A DNA stretch of 58,559 bases from Collinsella sp. AF23-4AC (GTDB lineage: Bacteria > Actinomycetota > Coriobacteriia > Coriobacteriales > Coriobacteriaceae): positions 1-58,559 of the forward strand of contig NZ_QRVE01000012.1 of the NCBI RefSeq assembly GCF_003462685.1, given 5' to 3'. Positions 36,101-43,723 of this stretch are shown piece after piece; the first letter of the stretch is position 1; the number at the start of each line of letters is the position of its first letter. The notes beneath the pieces are model-generated. The model was not told the DNA's origin and did not search any database. It worked only from the letters and a program-made list of their open reading frames with translations. A program made the position numbers and the translations under genes.

Positions 36101-36608
36101 TATTGAGAAAAATCTCGTCGTTGCAGACAATGTCCTCCGTCAGCTTGAAGCTGGCCGTTTGACCCTCTAGAACACCCTGAAGCTTATCGCGAAGTTCGGT
36201 TGCACTAGCTATATCCTCGGCGGCCGTTTTAGCCTGCTCGTTTTCCGCAGCCGTAACAACGGTTTCACCATCCGAAGTCGTTGTACCCTCGTTCTGCTGC
36301 CCTTCCTCGGACTGTCCCTCAAGCTGGGCATCGTCGCCAGACTCGCCACCCTCTGCGTCGTCACTAATCTGGTTTTCGGTATCCCCATTGTTGGTGTTGC
36401 CTACATCAGTAGACTCACTTGAGGAACCCCCCCCCGTCACAGTTCCCTCGGTAGAAACCGTCTGGGCGTCATTGGTAATGGCCTGCGAGATCGGAGGCAT
36501 GACGAGCGACAGTACCAGGCTCAACACGGAGGCTCCGCACAAAACGCCTGCCAGTACACGGCGCGTCGCTTTATTACTCTGCTTAGATTTGTCCGAATTC
36601 GCTTTCAT
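33105..36608 (-). CDS. Large beta-helix surface adhesin with LPXTG-like anchor
   Basis: 1167 residues. Signal-anchor start (MKANSDKSKQSNKATRRV then a hydrophobic stretch), an acidic Gly/Ser/Glu-rich spacer, then a long right-handed beta-helix region with many GGG(V/I)Y, NxA and GGGI turns, typical of polymorphic-type adhesins. Toward the C-terminus come SpaA-like pilin domains and the sorting signal LPLSG with a membrane helix and basic end. GGAGGAG seven bases before ATG 36608. First gene of the operon; it may decorate the pilus or mediate binding to host glycans or proteins. Lower GC than the chromosome average. Confidence 0.9.
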   Translation of the reverse strand: MKANSDKSKQSNKATRRVLAGVLCGASVLSLVLSLVMPPISQAITNDAQTVSTEGTVTGGGSSSESTDVGNTNNGDTENQISDDAEGGESGDDAQLEGQSEEGQQNEGTTTSDGETVVTAAENEQAKTAAEDIASATELRDKLQGVLEGQTASFKLTEDIVCNDEIFLNRSNSNITLKLNGCKIKHSINDKPLFSVSNGAEFTITDFNPGEDNNPGEDKIVGSQPLQNQDQTFTSENYGKNGKVDGYDNDDIPTTLTYYVTRSSASGTSTAETLETHTVNIKGAIVSTAPTGSALRLINVYNHGKFNLLGGTLTQKKDCNVGSLIYAENGSTVNMSGGYVCGATSRSQGAGIELKDEGTTLDLTGGVIAGNYAPNGGGVYSNGSSVSISKNAVISGNATLNGESDQPGYGGGIMARGGSVAVSGGYITNNRMSKFCGTDGSGNHGGGGLAADYGAKVTISGGQITGNYSEEAGGGVYVTDQWRDGSRKEMTWLNITGGIIASNVSYRSEGAGIRVGQKVDAMIGDTPDNNGTPGSKVYITNNCCMSRFDWGGGGIFVQGDSKNAVNAGRLFVYNSYISSNTAGGYGGGVAVCPTGKTLVTNTKGTAIFGNSSARDEHDWKNDYNTEYNSGNNDTPHLSGGGIGDTNKTEDRDAYDSLTFRESGHADFFLAARDHNTPVAVVSGKMLGDIDAKYSGSIELKNRISIPANGVAQVKNSIGLTSDVRATDKAVTDLVQGTKVTTFITGNYSWDHGGGIMSNGDLYLGVPEDTYVYPSLKLKATKALKNQQTNQNMKFDKDKFSFSVYRKDSDDATEPFWNDKKFNNGGCTLVGTAKNDANGNITFDLGEQLIDKTVKANEITYYLVENAGNDPGITYDPDITYDSAVYKIVVTVQDNQTSLMNVPSREDPNLDVTLYVHNYTIRSVSLGDSTNSLEKNEQGYYSIVDPDGGKTFTNKYTPYSSNGSWTPKATKVVVGGEMKEFTLQLAKDSRFRDEDIVGTAVTSGDKKKQTLPFVFDKGIAYTLSDITKGPYTAGDSTGRGASKTFTYYMREKDDSSIFSHYKFDHSVYKLDVTMADQKNGKIVPAKVTYRKGTVDSDGKWNADPHAKEQDLTDKSIPTFTNTYSTSLPLSGMSGVTLTYLAGAAVLCAAAAWMHIRRKANAKGGERRE

Positions 36609-37110
36609 CGATGTCTCCTCCCCAAGAGACCGCGATCTTGCTCTTTCACTATCAAGCGTATCTGCGCAATCTGTAATTGCGCTCGCTAAGTGATGCAATT
36701 ATAACGATTGTTTAAACATCTGAGCAGCAAAACCGACATTTTTGTGCAAGTTCTTAATTCTCTTGACATTTACTCAGATTTACCTTCGTTTATTCGCTAT
36801 CTATTTTTTGTTTCTACTGGTAATTGAGTTAGCTATCAGTTTTTTAATAGCATTTTATTTATTTGCACAACATTTTGCTTAAGAGCAAGCACCCTGTGAA
36901 CGGTCGAAAATCGACCGTGAGCGGTAGGCCATTACCGGGATAAATATCCTACCAAATTGATGAGAATATCTTAAACCCATCGGTGGTTAGAAGCATGATG
37001 TTCAGACAGCAATATTTGAATTTTCACACAGATTTTAGGTATCAATTCGCCCAAATCGCCTGAGGCTACCGCAAAGGAGCCTGTCCCCTTTTGCGGTGGT
37101 CCCCCCGGCG
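36609..37110. promoter_or_regulatory. AT-rich leader of the surface-protein operon
   Basis: 502 bases, visibly AT-rich compared with the rest. Minus strand TATAAT at 36698-36703 about 90 bases before the adhesin start is a good -10; its -35 position is poor, so an activator may be needed. Also a hairpin CGGTCGA/TCGACCG (36901-36917 area) and, at the right, palindrome family A copy 2. No gene is supported. Confidence 0.55.
37068..37097. repeat. Palindrome family A, copy 2
   Basis: ACCGCAAAGG...CCTTTTGCGGT with loop AGCCTGTCC. Arms changed together relative to copy 1 (CA to CG and TG to CG). Confidence 0.8.
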
Positions 37111-37932
37111 CTATAGCAGATGTTCCTCGATAAAGATCGCGATGCCGTCTTCGTCGTTGCTCGCGGTTACATAGTCGGCGGCGGCACGGGTGGCGTCGCT
37201 GCCGTTTGCCATAGCCACGCCCACGCCGGCGTCGGCCACCATGCAGGTGTCGTTGTCCGCATCGCCAAACACGCAGATGTCCTGGAGCTCCATATCGTTG
37301 AGCTCCGCCACGCGCACAAGGCCGCGCGTCTTGGACACGCGGGGATCCATGAACTCGTAGAGCCGCTGCGTGGTTTGCAGAGCAGCTGCCTTAACAGTGT
37401 CATCGGCAAACGTCGACGCCCGCTCGATCACCTGCGGCATCACCTCGGGCGCCATGGTGAACATCACCTTGGCCTGCGGCTCGCGCAAAAACTCGGCAAA
37501 ATCGACCACCTGGTAGGGCACGCCGTCGACGCGCGACAGGTGCTCGACGCACGCGTTGCTCTCGGGCACGTAGAACACGCCGTCTCGGGGGCAGACGGGC
37601 GTTGCCGGAAGGTCCGCCATGTGCTTGCAGATGCGCGCGATGGTCTCGCCCGGCAGCGGATAGCTCAGCTCGTTGATGTCGTGCGCGCGGTCGATGACCT
37701 CGGCGCCACCGCAGCCCACGAGCACGCCTACCAGGCCTTCGATGCCCCAGAGCTCGTACATGGCCTCGGTCGCATGGGCGTCGCGCCCGGTGCACAGGCC
37801 AAAGAGCACACCGCGCTCGCGCAGGGCGCGGATCGCCGCCACGGTGCGCGGGGACACCGTGTGCTGGCTCGTGAGCAGCGTGCCGTCGATATCGCAGAAC
37901 ACGGCTTTGATATGGCTGAAGGTGGTGTCCAT
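37111..37932 (-). CDS. HAD-superfamily IIB (Cof-type) phosphatase
   Basis: 273 residues. Motif I CDIDGTLL (13-20, Asp14/Asp16 region), motif II serine/threonine in LCTGRD, and motif IV FGDADNDTCMV near the C-terminus. Cof-like HAD enzymes remove phosphate from sugar or coenzyme phosphates; substrate unknown. ATG 37932 is preferred over longer upstream in-frame starts because AAAGG precedes it. Single gene between repeats. Confidence 0.9.
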   Translation of the reverse strand: MDTTFSHIKAVFCDIDGTLLTSQHTVSPRTVAAIRALRERGVLFGLCTGRDAHATEAMYELWGIEGLVGVLVGCGGAEVIDRAHDINELSYPLPGETIARICKHMADLPATPVCPRDGVFYVPESNACVEHLSRVDGVPYQVVDFAEFLREPQAKVMFTMAPEVMPQVIERASTFADDTVKAAALQTTQRLYEFMDPRVSKTRGLVRVAELNDMELQDICVFGDADNDTCMVADAGVGVAMANGSDATRAAADYVTASNDEDGIAIFIEEHLL

Positions 37933-38026
37933 GGGGGCCTTTCTGGGTTGTGCGGCGGTGTGGGGTGTATTCGCAAACGGCGTACATGGTATACCAAGGC
38001 GCAGGCGCGGCCCGTTAAAGCAAAAA

Positions 38027-38059
38027 CCACCACAAAGGTGCCTGGCTCCTTTGTGGTGG
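38027..38059. repeat. Palindrome family A, copy 3
   Basis: Perfect 12-bp arms CCACCACAAAGG (38027-38038) and CCTTTGTGGTGG (38048-38059). Confidence 0.85.
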
Positions 38060-38108
38060 CAGGACTCGCAGGGTGGCCGGATCCGCAGGATGGCCTGACC
38101 CGGGGCGC

Positions 38109-38173
38109 AAACCATCACAACATTCGACGTTTTTCGGCAAAATCGCGGTTTTTATCGAATGTTGTGATGGTTT
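38109..38173. repeat. Palindrome family B, copy 2
   Basis: Perfect 19-bp arms (38109-38127, 38155-38173). It abuts the stop codon of the MFS gene and may act as its terminator. Confidence 0.85.
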
Positions 38174-39454
38174 CTACTGCCTTGCGGCACGATCCAAGTG
38201 CCGGCGGCCAAACAGCAGCAACGCCGCGGGAACCGCCGTCACGACCGCGCCCGCTCCGATGAGCGTCTGCTGCACGCCAAACGTCGCCGCCAGCCACGGG
38301 GCAATCGCCAGCGGGGCTACGCCGGCAAACATGTTGCCAAAGCCCATGACCGAGTTCACGCGACCGAGCTGCTCGAGCGGGGCCGTCGTTTGCACGATCG
38401 TGTTGTGGAGCGGGTTGACGACGCCCCAGGCCACGCCTAGGGCAATCTGGCCGACAAGGGCTACGCCCACATACGGCGTTCCCACGTAGAGCAGGCTTCC
38501 CAGACCCACGGACATAAGCGCCACGAGCAGCGTTTTAAGGTTGACCAGGTGCGGCGGCAAGCGGAGCGCGAGGACGGCGCCCAGCACCGCGCCCACACCG
38601 CTGGCCGACGAGAGCCAGCCCATCCACTCAACACCGACGCATAGGACATCGCGATAGAAAAACGACTCGAGCGGATCGAAGGCTCCGTAGCCAAAGTTCG
38701 AAAGAAAAATGATGCAGAAAAGTAGCGCGAGGACGCTGTTGGTGAAGACTGTCTTGATGCTGGTCGCGAAGGTGACACGAGTGGATGCGCTGGGGTTGGA
38801 GCTTTGTCTCGCACGCTCCCCTTCCTCTGCCGAATCGGCATCCGCATCCCCGGCGGCATGGCTGGTCTTCGGCCTAAAGCCCCAACCGGCGACGAGCGCC
38901 AGCACTGTAAAGAGCATCATGAGCACAAACACCGCGCGCGACGACGCAGCAGCCGCGACAAAGCCACCCAACGTGGGTCCGACGATAATACTCACGTTTG
39001 AGAACATGGCGATGGCGGAGTTGATGTCTTTGAGCTCGACGGGATCATCGGTGAGGTAGGCCGGATAGGATGTGGCAATGGGCTGGGCGAATCCCATCGT
39101 AAAGCCCAGAAACACCGCGCCGAGCAAGACGACGCCGGTCGCGCTACCAAAGGCGATGATTGCCGTGCCAGTTGCGAGAGCGCCGATGATGCTCAGCAAG
39201 AAATGGCGGCGCGGGCCCCAGGCGTCGAGCGCCGCGCCACCCGCAAAGGATCCCAGGATCACGAAAACGTTCATGAACAGGACGGCCAGCGATGTCGCGA
39301 CGACCGAGGCGCCGTCCGCATAGGTGAGCGTTCCGATGACGCCGATAAAGTAGCTGGTCTGAAAACCGGTGTAGATGAGAAAGCGCATCGCCACCAGGCG
39401 CTTGGCCTGCGCGGACAGCGATGATTGAGGCTTTGAGAAAAGAGAGGCGAGCAT
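38174..39454 (-). CDS. MFS transporter, EntS-like
   Basis: 426 residues with about 12 hydrophobic segments, a major facilitator exporter of the EntS/drug-efflux type. N-terminal LFMNVFVILGSFAGGAALDAWGPRR fits the first cytoplasmic loop motif (GGxxxDxxGRR). A charged loop (about residues 200-230) divides the halves. Substrate unknown. ATG 39454 with AAGGAG; the annotated upstream ATG lacks a ribosome site. Flanked by dispersed palindromes on both sides, so it is a single-gene unit. Confidence 0.88.
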   Translation of the reverse strand: MLASLFSKPQSSLSAQAKRLVAMRFLIYTGFQTSYFIGVIGTLTYADGASVVATSLAVLFMNVFVILGSFAGGAALDAWGPRRHFLLSIIGALATGTAIIAFGSATGVVLLGAVFLGFTMGFAQPIATSYPAYLTDDPVELKDINSAIAMFSNVSIIVGPTLGGFVAAAASSRAVFVLMMLFTVLALVAGWGFRPKTSHAAGDADADSAEEGERARQSSNPSASTRVTFATSIKTVFTNSVLALLFCIIFLSNFGYGAFDPLESFFYRDVLCVGVEWMGWLSSASGVGAVLGAVLALRLPPHLVNLKTLLVALMSVGLGSLLYVGTPYVGVALVGQIALGVAWGVVNPLHNTIVQTTAPLEQLGRVNSVMGFGNMFAGVAPLAIAPWLAATFGVQQTLIGAGAVVTAVPAALLLFGRRHLDRAARQ

Positions 39455-39628
39455 GAAGACTCCTTGTTTCATACGAATACGGGTGGTGGGCATTCGCCAC
39501 CGTCTGTCAAATCACTCAATCCGCATGAAACATTAAGGACGCATCAAGCCCCTTCTCTCCGTTTTTCGCCCGTCATGAACTACTTGGTAGATTGTAAGGC
39601 ATGTTCCACACATCTACCAAAGCAAAAA

Positions 39629-39660
39629 CCACCACAAAGGTGCCTGCCCCTTTGTGGTGG
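39629..39660. repeat. Palindrome family A, copy 4
   Basis: Perfect 12-bp arms CCACCACAAAGG (39629-39640) and CCTTTGTGGTGG (39649-39660), loop TGCCTGCC. Confidence 0.85.
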
Positions 39661-39679
39661 AAATGACGTTTGCCCAGAT

Positions 39680-39720
39680 AAAACCTGCCAAAATAAACCT
39701 GTCCCTTTTTGGCAGGTTTT
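39680..39720 (-). terminator. Palindrome at the end of moaC-mobB (family A variant)
   Basis: Perfect 14-bp arms AAAACCTGCCAAAA (39680-39693) and TTTTGGCAGGTTTT (39707-39720), with loop AACCTGTCCC related to family A. It overlaps the stop codon, so it probably also terminates the moa transcript. Confidence 0.75.
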
Positions 39721-41023
39721 AGGCCAGGTGGTCTTGGATGAGGTCGCAGATGGCTCGGGCGTCGTTGATGTTGATGGCTCGGGTCGCAAAGCCGGCGTCG
39801 AAGGCCTGACGCGCCAGGGCCTCATTGCAGGCAAGGGCCAGCGTGTGGCCGTCGACCAGGTCGAGCGAGCTCTTGCCGCGCAGACGGTCGACACCGGAGC
39901 GCGCGACCACGATGTTGTCGAAGCCCTCGGTCTTGTAGCCCTCGATGATCACCACGTCGACATCGTTGTAGCGCGACAGCAGCTCGCGCGCGGGCATCTC
40001 GTCCTCCTCGCGCGTGTCGGCGTACTCCGCCCAGCGCGTGGCGCAGATGAGCCCCACGTGCTTGGATCCGGCCTGGTGATGGCGCCATGTATCCTTAGCG
40101 GGCACATCGATATCAAAGCCATGATGCCCGTGATGCTTGAGCGAGCCCACGCGCAGGCCGCGGCGGGTGAGCTCGGCGATAACCTTCTCGACGAGCGTGG
40201 TCTTGCCCGAGTTCTGGTAGCCGATAAACGCAATCGCGGGGACAGCCGGAGTAGGAGCTGCGGGCGCGACGGCGACGGGCACACTCGCGGGTGCGTTGCC
40301 GTCGACAGTGGCAGTCTCGACGGCAGCGGCCTGGCGCTCAGCGCGGTCCCACACACCCGAGCGGCCACCCTCCTTGTGCAGCAGGCGCACGTCGACGATC
40401 TCCATGCCGCGATCGACCGCCTTGCACATGTCATAGATGGTCAGACACGCGGCGCTCGCGCCGGTCAGCGCCTCCATCTCGATACCCGTCTTGCCCGTCA
40501 CGCCGGCTGTAACCAGTACGTGAAAGCCAACCTGCCCGTCCGTGCGCGCCGGCGCCCAGCCCTCGGGCACGTCATCGGTCGGCGTCCCCGCCGGAGCGAT
40601 GGGCTCGATATCGCACTTGCTCTTGGTAATGAGCAGCGGGTGGCACATGGGGATGATGTCACTCGTGCGCTTGATGGCCATGATGCCCGCCACGCGCGCG
40701 CAAGCAAGCACATCGCCCTTTTTGGCGCGGTCCTGCAGCACCATGGCCTGCGTCTCGGGATGCATGAGGATGGTGCCCTCGGCGATGGCGATGCGATGGG
40801 TCTCGGCCTTGTCGGACACGTCGACCATGCGTACCTCGCCCTTGGCATCCACATGCGTCAGCTCGTCGCGACGGGCGTCGCGGGCGGACTCGATGGCAGC
40901 GCTGGCAGTCGGCTGCGCGGACGCGTCGGCGTTGCCAGCATTCGCCGCAGCCGTGACTTTGTGGGCAGACATCGCGGCCCTGCGAGCGGCCTTGGTGGCA
41001 TCGGCGTACCTGCTCTTGGCCAT
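39719..41023 (-). CDS. moaC-mobB: MoaC-MobB fusion protein
   Basis: 434 residues with two parts. Residues about 55-225 are MoaC (cyclic pyranopterin monophosphate synthase): MCHPL (126-130) and GKTGIEMEALTGASAACLTI with Asp198. A Pro/Ala linker (about 226-262) leads to MobB-like GTPase (263-434) with P-loop GYQNSGKTT (268-276) and VVIIEGYKTEG. MobB assists guanine-dinucleotide formation of molybdenum cofactor. GGAGG eight bases before ATG 41023. Overlaps operon logic with moaA, four bases upstream. Confidence 0.92.
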   Translation of the reverse strand: MAKSRYADATKAARRAAMSAHKVTAAANAGNADASAQPTASAAIESARDARRDELTHVDAKGEVRMVDVSDKAETHRIAIAEGTILMHPETQAMVLQDRAKKGDVLACARVAGIMAIKRTSDIIPMCHPLLITKSKCDIEPIAPAGTPTDDVPEGWAPARTDGQVGFHVLVTAGVTGKTGIEMEALTGASAACLTIYDMCKAVDRGMEIVDVRLLHKEGGRSGVWDRAERQAAAVETATVDGNAPASVPVAVAPAAPTPAVPAIAFIGYQNSGKTTLVEKVIAELTRRGLRVGSLKHHGHHGFDIDVPAKDTWRHHQAGSKHVGLICATRWAEYADTREEDEMPARELLSRYNDVDVVIIEGYKTEGFDNIVVARSGVDRLRGKSSLDLVDGHTLALACNEALARQAFDAGFATRAININDARAICDLIQDHLA

Positions 41024-41027
41024 ATGA

Positions 41028-42083
41028 TCATCCTCCGATTTGGGACATAAATCGTTGCGTGCCCTCAATTATCGCGTGTTCCTGCGGTTTGTGGGCCACG
41101 GCATCGCGCCAAATCGAAAGTACCTGCATATCATCACCACGGCGCAGCGCCTCACGCACCGAATACTCGGCATCGCTGAACAGGCACGGGCGCACGTTGC
41201 CATCGGCCGTCAGACGCAGACGGTTGCAGTTCGCGCAAAAATGGTTGGACATGGCGCTAATGAAGCCAACCGTTCCCGCCGCGCCCGGAAAGTGCCAGTA
41301 GCGCGCAGGGCCCGCGCCGGCAGGAGCGTCGTTGATGTCGAGCGGCTCGAGCTCGCCCAGCCCCGTCGCGGCGGCCCCGGCATTGATGCGCGCCCGCAGC
41401 TCGTCGCTCGGCACGGTATCGCTCGCGTCCCACAGCTCGGGATTGAGCGCAGGCGCATGCGGGTCCACGGCGCAATGCGAGCTCGTGTGTTCGTCGCCAA
41501 TGGGCATGTATTCGATAAAGCGCAGGTGGATGGGACGGTCGACGGTCAAGCGCGCGAGGGCCGCCACATCCTGGTTGAGCCGGCGCACAACAACGCAGTT
41601 GACCTTAACGGGCTCAAAGCCCCAAGCCAGCGCCGCGTCGATGCCCGCCATGGTCTGTTCGAGCCGGCCCAGGCGCGTGATCTTTCCAAAGAGCGTAGGG
41701 TCGAGTGTGTCGAGCGAGATGTTGACGCGGTTTAACCCGGCATCTTTGAGCCGCGGCGCCAGGTTGGGCAGCAGGGCGCCATTGGTGGTGAGCGAGATGT
41801 CCTCGATCTGCGGGATCGCGCGGATGTCACGAATGAGCGGGATGATACGGCGGCTGACCAGCGGCTCGCCGCCCGTCAGGCGCACGCGGCGAATGCCCTC
41901 CCCCGCCACCAAGCGCACAAAGCGGGCGATTTCCTCGGCGCTGAGCAACTCGCCATGCGCGCGGGGCGCCACGCCATCGGCCGGCATGCAGTAGATGCAG
42001 CGGAAATTGCACTTGTCGGTAACGGCAATGCGCAGGTAGTTGATATCGCGGCCAAAGCCGTCATGTTGCACGTGCCCGTCCAC
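41028..42083 (-). CDS. moaA: GTP 3',8-cyclase (radical SAM)
   Basis: 351 residues. Radical-SAM cluster C25-x3-C29-x2-C32 (CNFRCIYC); second cluster C283, C286, C300 (FCANCNRL...RPCLF); GTP-binding region LTGGEP; C-terminal GG needed for activity. GTG start 42083 with GGAGG six bases upstream. Directly upstream of moaC-mobB, so the first two steps of Mo-cofactor synthesis plus MobB are together. MoaD/MoaE/MoeA are not in the window. Confidence 0.95.
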   Translation of the reverse strand: MDGHVQHDGFGRDINYLRIAVTDKCNFRCIYCMPADGVAPRAHGELLSAEEIARFVRLVAGEGIRRVRLTGGEPLVSRRIIPLIRDIRAIPQIEDISLTTNGALLPNLAPRLKDAGLNRVNISLDTLDPTLFGKITRLGRLEQTMAGIDAALAWGFEPVKVNCVVVRRLNQDVAALARLTVDRPIHLRFIEYMPIGDEHTSSHCAVDPHAPALNPELWDASDTVPSDELRARINAGAAATGLGELEPLDINDAPAGAGPARYWHFPGAAGTVGFISAMSNHFCANCNRLRLTADGNVRPCLFSDAEYSVREALRRGDDMQVLSIWRDAVAHKPQEHAIIEGTQRFMSQIGG

Positions 42084-42213
42084 GCAGCCCTCCCCTCGCG
42101 CGGCGTTTTATTCTTCAGGGAATATAGTACCTCACGCGGGAATTGGGTCGACATGCGTACGACACAAGGGCCCCGCGAGCAAGGTCGACGTTCCGGGCCC
42201 CATCCTCGGCACG

Positions 42214-42280
42214 CAAACCGTCCCAACATTCGATGCTTTTTCCAATTTTGGCAAAAAACGTCGAATGTTGGGACGGTTTG
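42214..42280. repeat. Palindrome family B, copy 3
   Basis: Perfect 20-bp arms (42214-42233, 42261-42280). Here the arm has CGTCCC in place of the CATCAC of copies 1 and 2, with the matching change in the other arm. Confidence 0.85.
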
Positions 42281-42317
42281 TCCGCTCACAGCACCCAGCA
42301 GAAGGGCCAAAGTGTCC

Positions 42318-43355
42318 CTAGAGGTCCCCACTCCAGTTGCGAATCACGAACTCCCGCAGGTCATTCTGCCGCTTTTGGAACGCTTCGCTTCGGTCACACT
42401 TGAGGCCCATAGCGAGCGCGATGGCGTTCATCGCCCGGTGCAATTGCAGCTGGTGGGCAAACTGAGTCCCGGTGAGGACGATCATCCTAAAGCCCAGCGC
42501 GCTCAGCACGGTCATACGCTCCGCATCCGACGCGCTGCGCTGTTTATCAAGATGGTCCGAGCCGTTGTATTCAATCCCCGTACCACTCGCAGGCGCATAT
42601 ACGTCAATCTCGAAATATCCGGCCTTTGCGAGATACTTGAACTCGTTGGGAACATCCACCCGATGGTTGAGCTCGACCTTGGCGTATCCCAGCCCTCCCT
42701 GGGAACGTTTTGCTACGACCATGATTGCGGTGGCTGTCTCCATGGGCGACCGCGCGCCATCGTGCACGCGCCTGAGCACGGCGGCCGCGCGTATGGCCCC
42801 CTGACGAGATCGGTTCTCATTGCAATAGGCAATCATGTCGGCAACGGTATGCCTCTGCCCCATCTCGATATAATCGCCTGTCGACAGATGATTCAAATGG
42901 TATCGGGCACAGATTTCGTAGCCATATTCCAGCTGCTCGGGCTCGCTCATCCACGAACCCGCTTGGACAAAGCACACGACCTCATCAACCACCAAGAGAC
43001 CTTCTGCCACCTCGATAAGATGATCCGAAGGTACAGGCGCTCCAAACACGTGGCGTCGAAGGCCCGCCGGCCGAGAGCGCTCAAAATCGAAGCTGACCAA
43101 CGTGTCAATGCGGTCGAGCTCCTCGCGTGGAACACCAAGTGAGACCAGATAATCGGTGACAATCTCAACCGCCGCAGAAATTCTCAGCCCCTTGGCATCT
43201 AGTCCCAGTTTGGGCAGCGCTTCGGCTGGCCCCGCCTCGCTGGCAAACGAATCCTCATCGTATAGGCTACTCGCTCGCGAGAGCGGCTCGGACGGGCGCG
43301 CCACGTTGTGGTACAGCCAGGCAGTCTTATGGGACAGGACGATCGGCAGGTCCAT
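42318..43355 (-). CDS. Unrecognised protein with nuclease-like C-terminus
   Basis: 345 residues, GGAGGG eight bases before the ATG. Not clearly recognised. The N-terminal half looks like an AbiEi/regulator-type helical region; the C-terminal part has VELNHRVD...FEIDVYAP...GIEYNGSDHL, an arrangement of acidic residues with EYNG that recalls restriction-endonuclease-like (DUF559-like) proteins. A defence or toxin-related role is possible but unproven. It stands between two copies of palindrome family B. Confidence 0.6.
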   Translation of the reverse strand: MDLPIVLSHKTAWLYHNVARPSEPLSRASSLYDEDSFASEAGPAEALPKLGLDAKGLRISAAVEIVTDYLVSLGVPREELDRIDTLVSFDFERSRPAGLRRHVFGAPVPSDHLIEVAEGLLVVDEVVCFVQAGSWMSEPEQLEYGYEICARYHLNHLSTGDYIEMGQRHTVADMIAYCNENRSRQGAIRAAAVLRRVHDGARSPMETATAIMVVAKRSQGGLGYAKVELNHRVDVPNEFKYLAKAGYFEIDVYAPASGTGIEYNGSDHLDKQRSASDAERMTVLSALGFRMIVLTGTQFAHQLQLHRAMNAIALAMGLKCDRSEAFQKRQNDLREFVIRNWSGDL

Positions 43356-43456
43356 GAGCCCTCCAATGGAGTCGGATAACCAACCTTATTCCCCTGCACG
43401 CGGCTTCGCACACCTTTGTGTGCAAGAAAGCGGTTCCATCCCGTCGAGCGACAGAA

Positions 43457-43521
43457 AAACCGTCCCAACATTCGATGCTTTTTCCATTTTTGGCAAAAAA
43501 CGTCGAATGTTGGGACGGTTT
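43457..43521. repeat. Palindrome family B, copy 4
   Basis: Perfect 19-bp arms (43457-43475, 43503-43521), nearly identical to copy 3. The rest of the region 43356-43723 contains no gene; it holds the leader of the MATE gene, with a TTGACT at about 43651 but no well-placed -10. Confidence 0.85.
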
Positions 43522-43723
43522 GGGGTGATTTGAGATAGGCCGAGAGGTTCGAAAAGTCAGGAGCTGCCGTACTTTGTGGGGCGCGCCACCCTGCATTCAA
43601 GTAGAAATGCCTACGCACGCAACTTTTTCGCCCGGACCTCAACTCAAACCTTGACTCTACAATCGTTATAGGGTTTTCACTACACTGGTAGCTAAACGAA
43701 CCAAACCAGAAAGTGCCCCGCCC

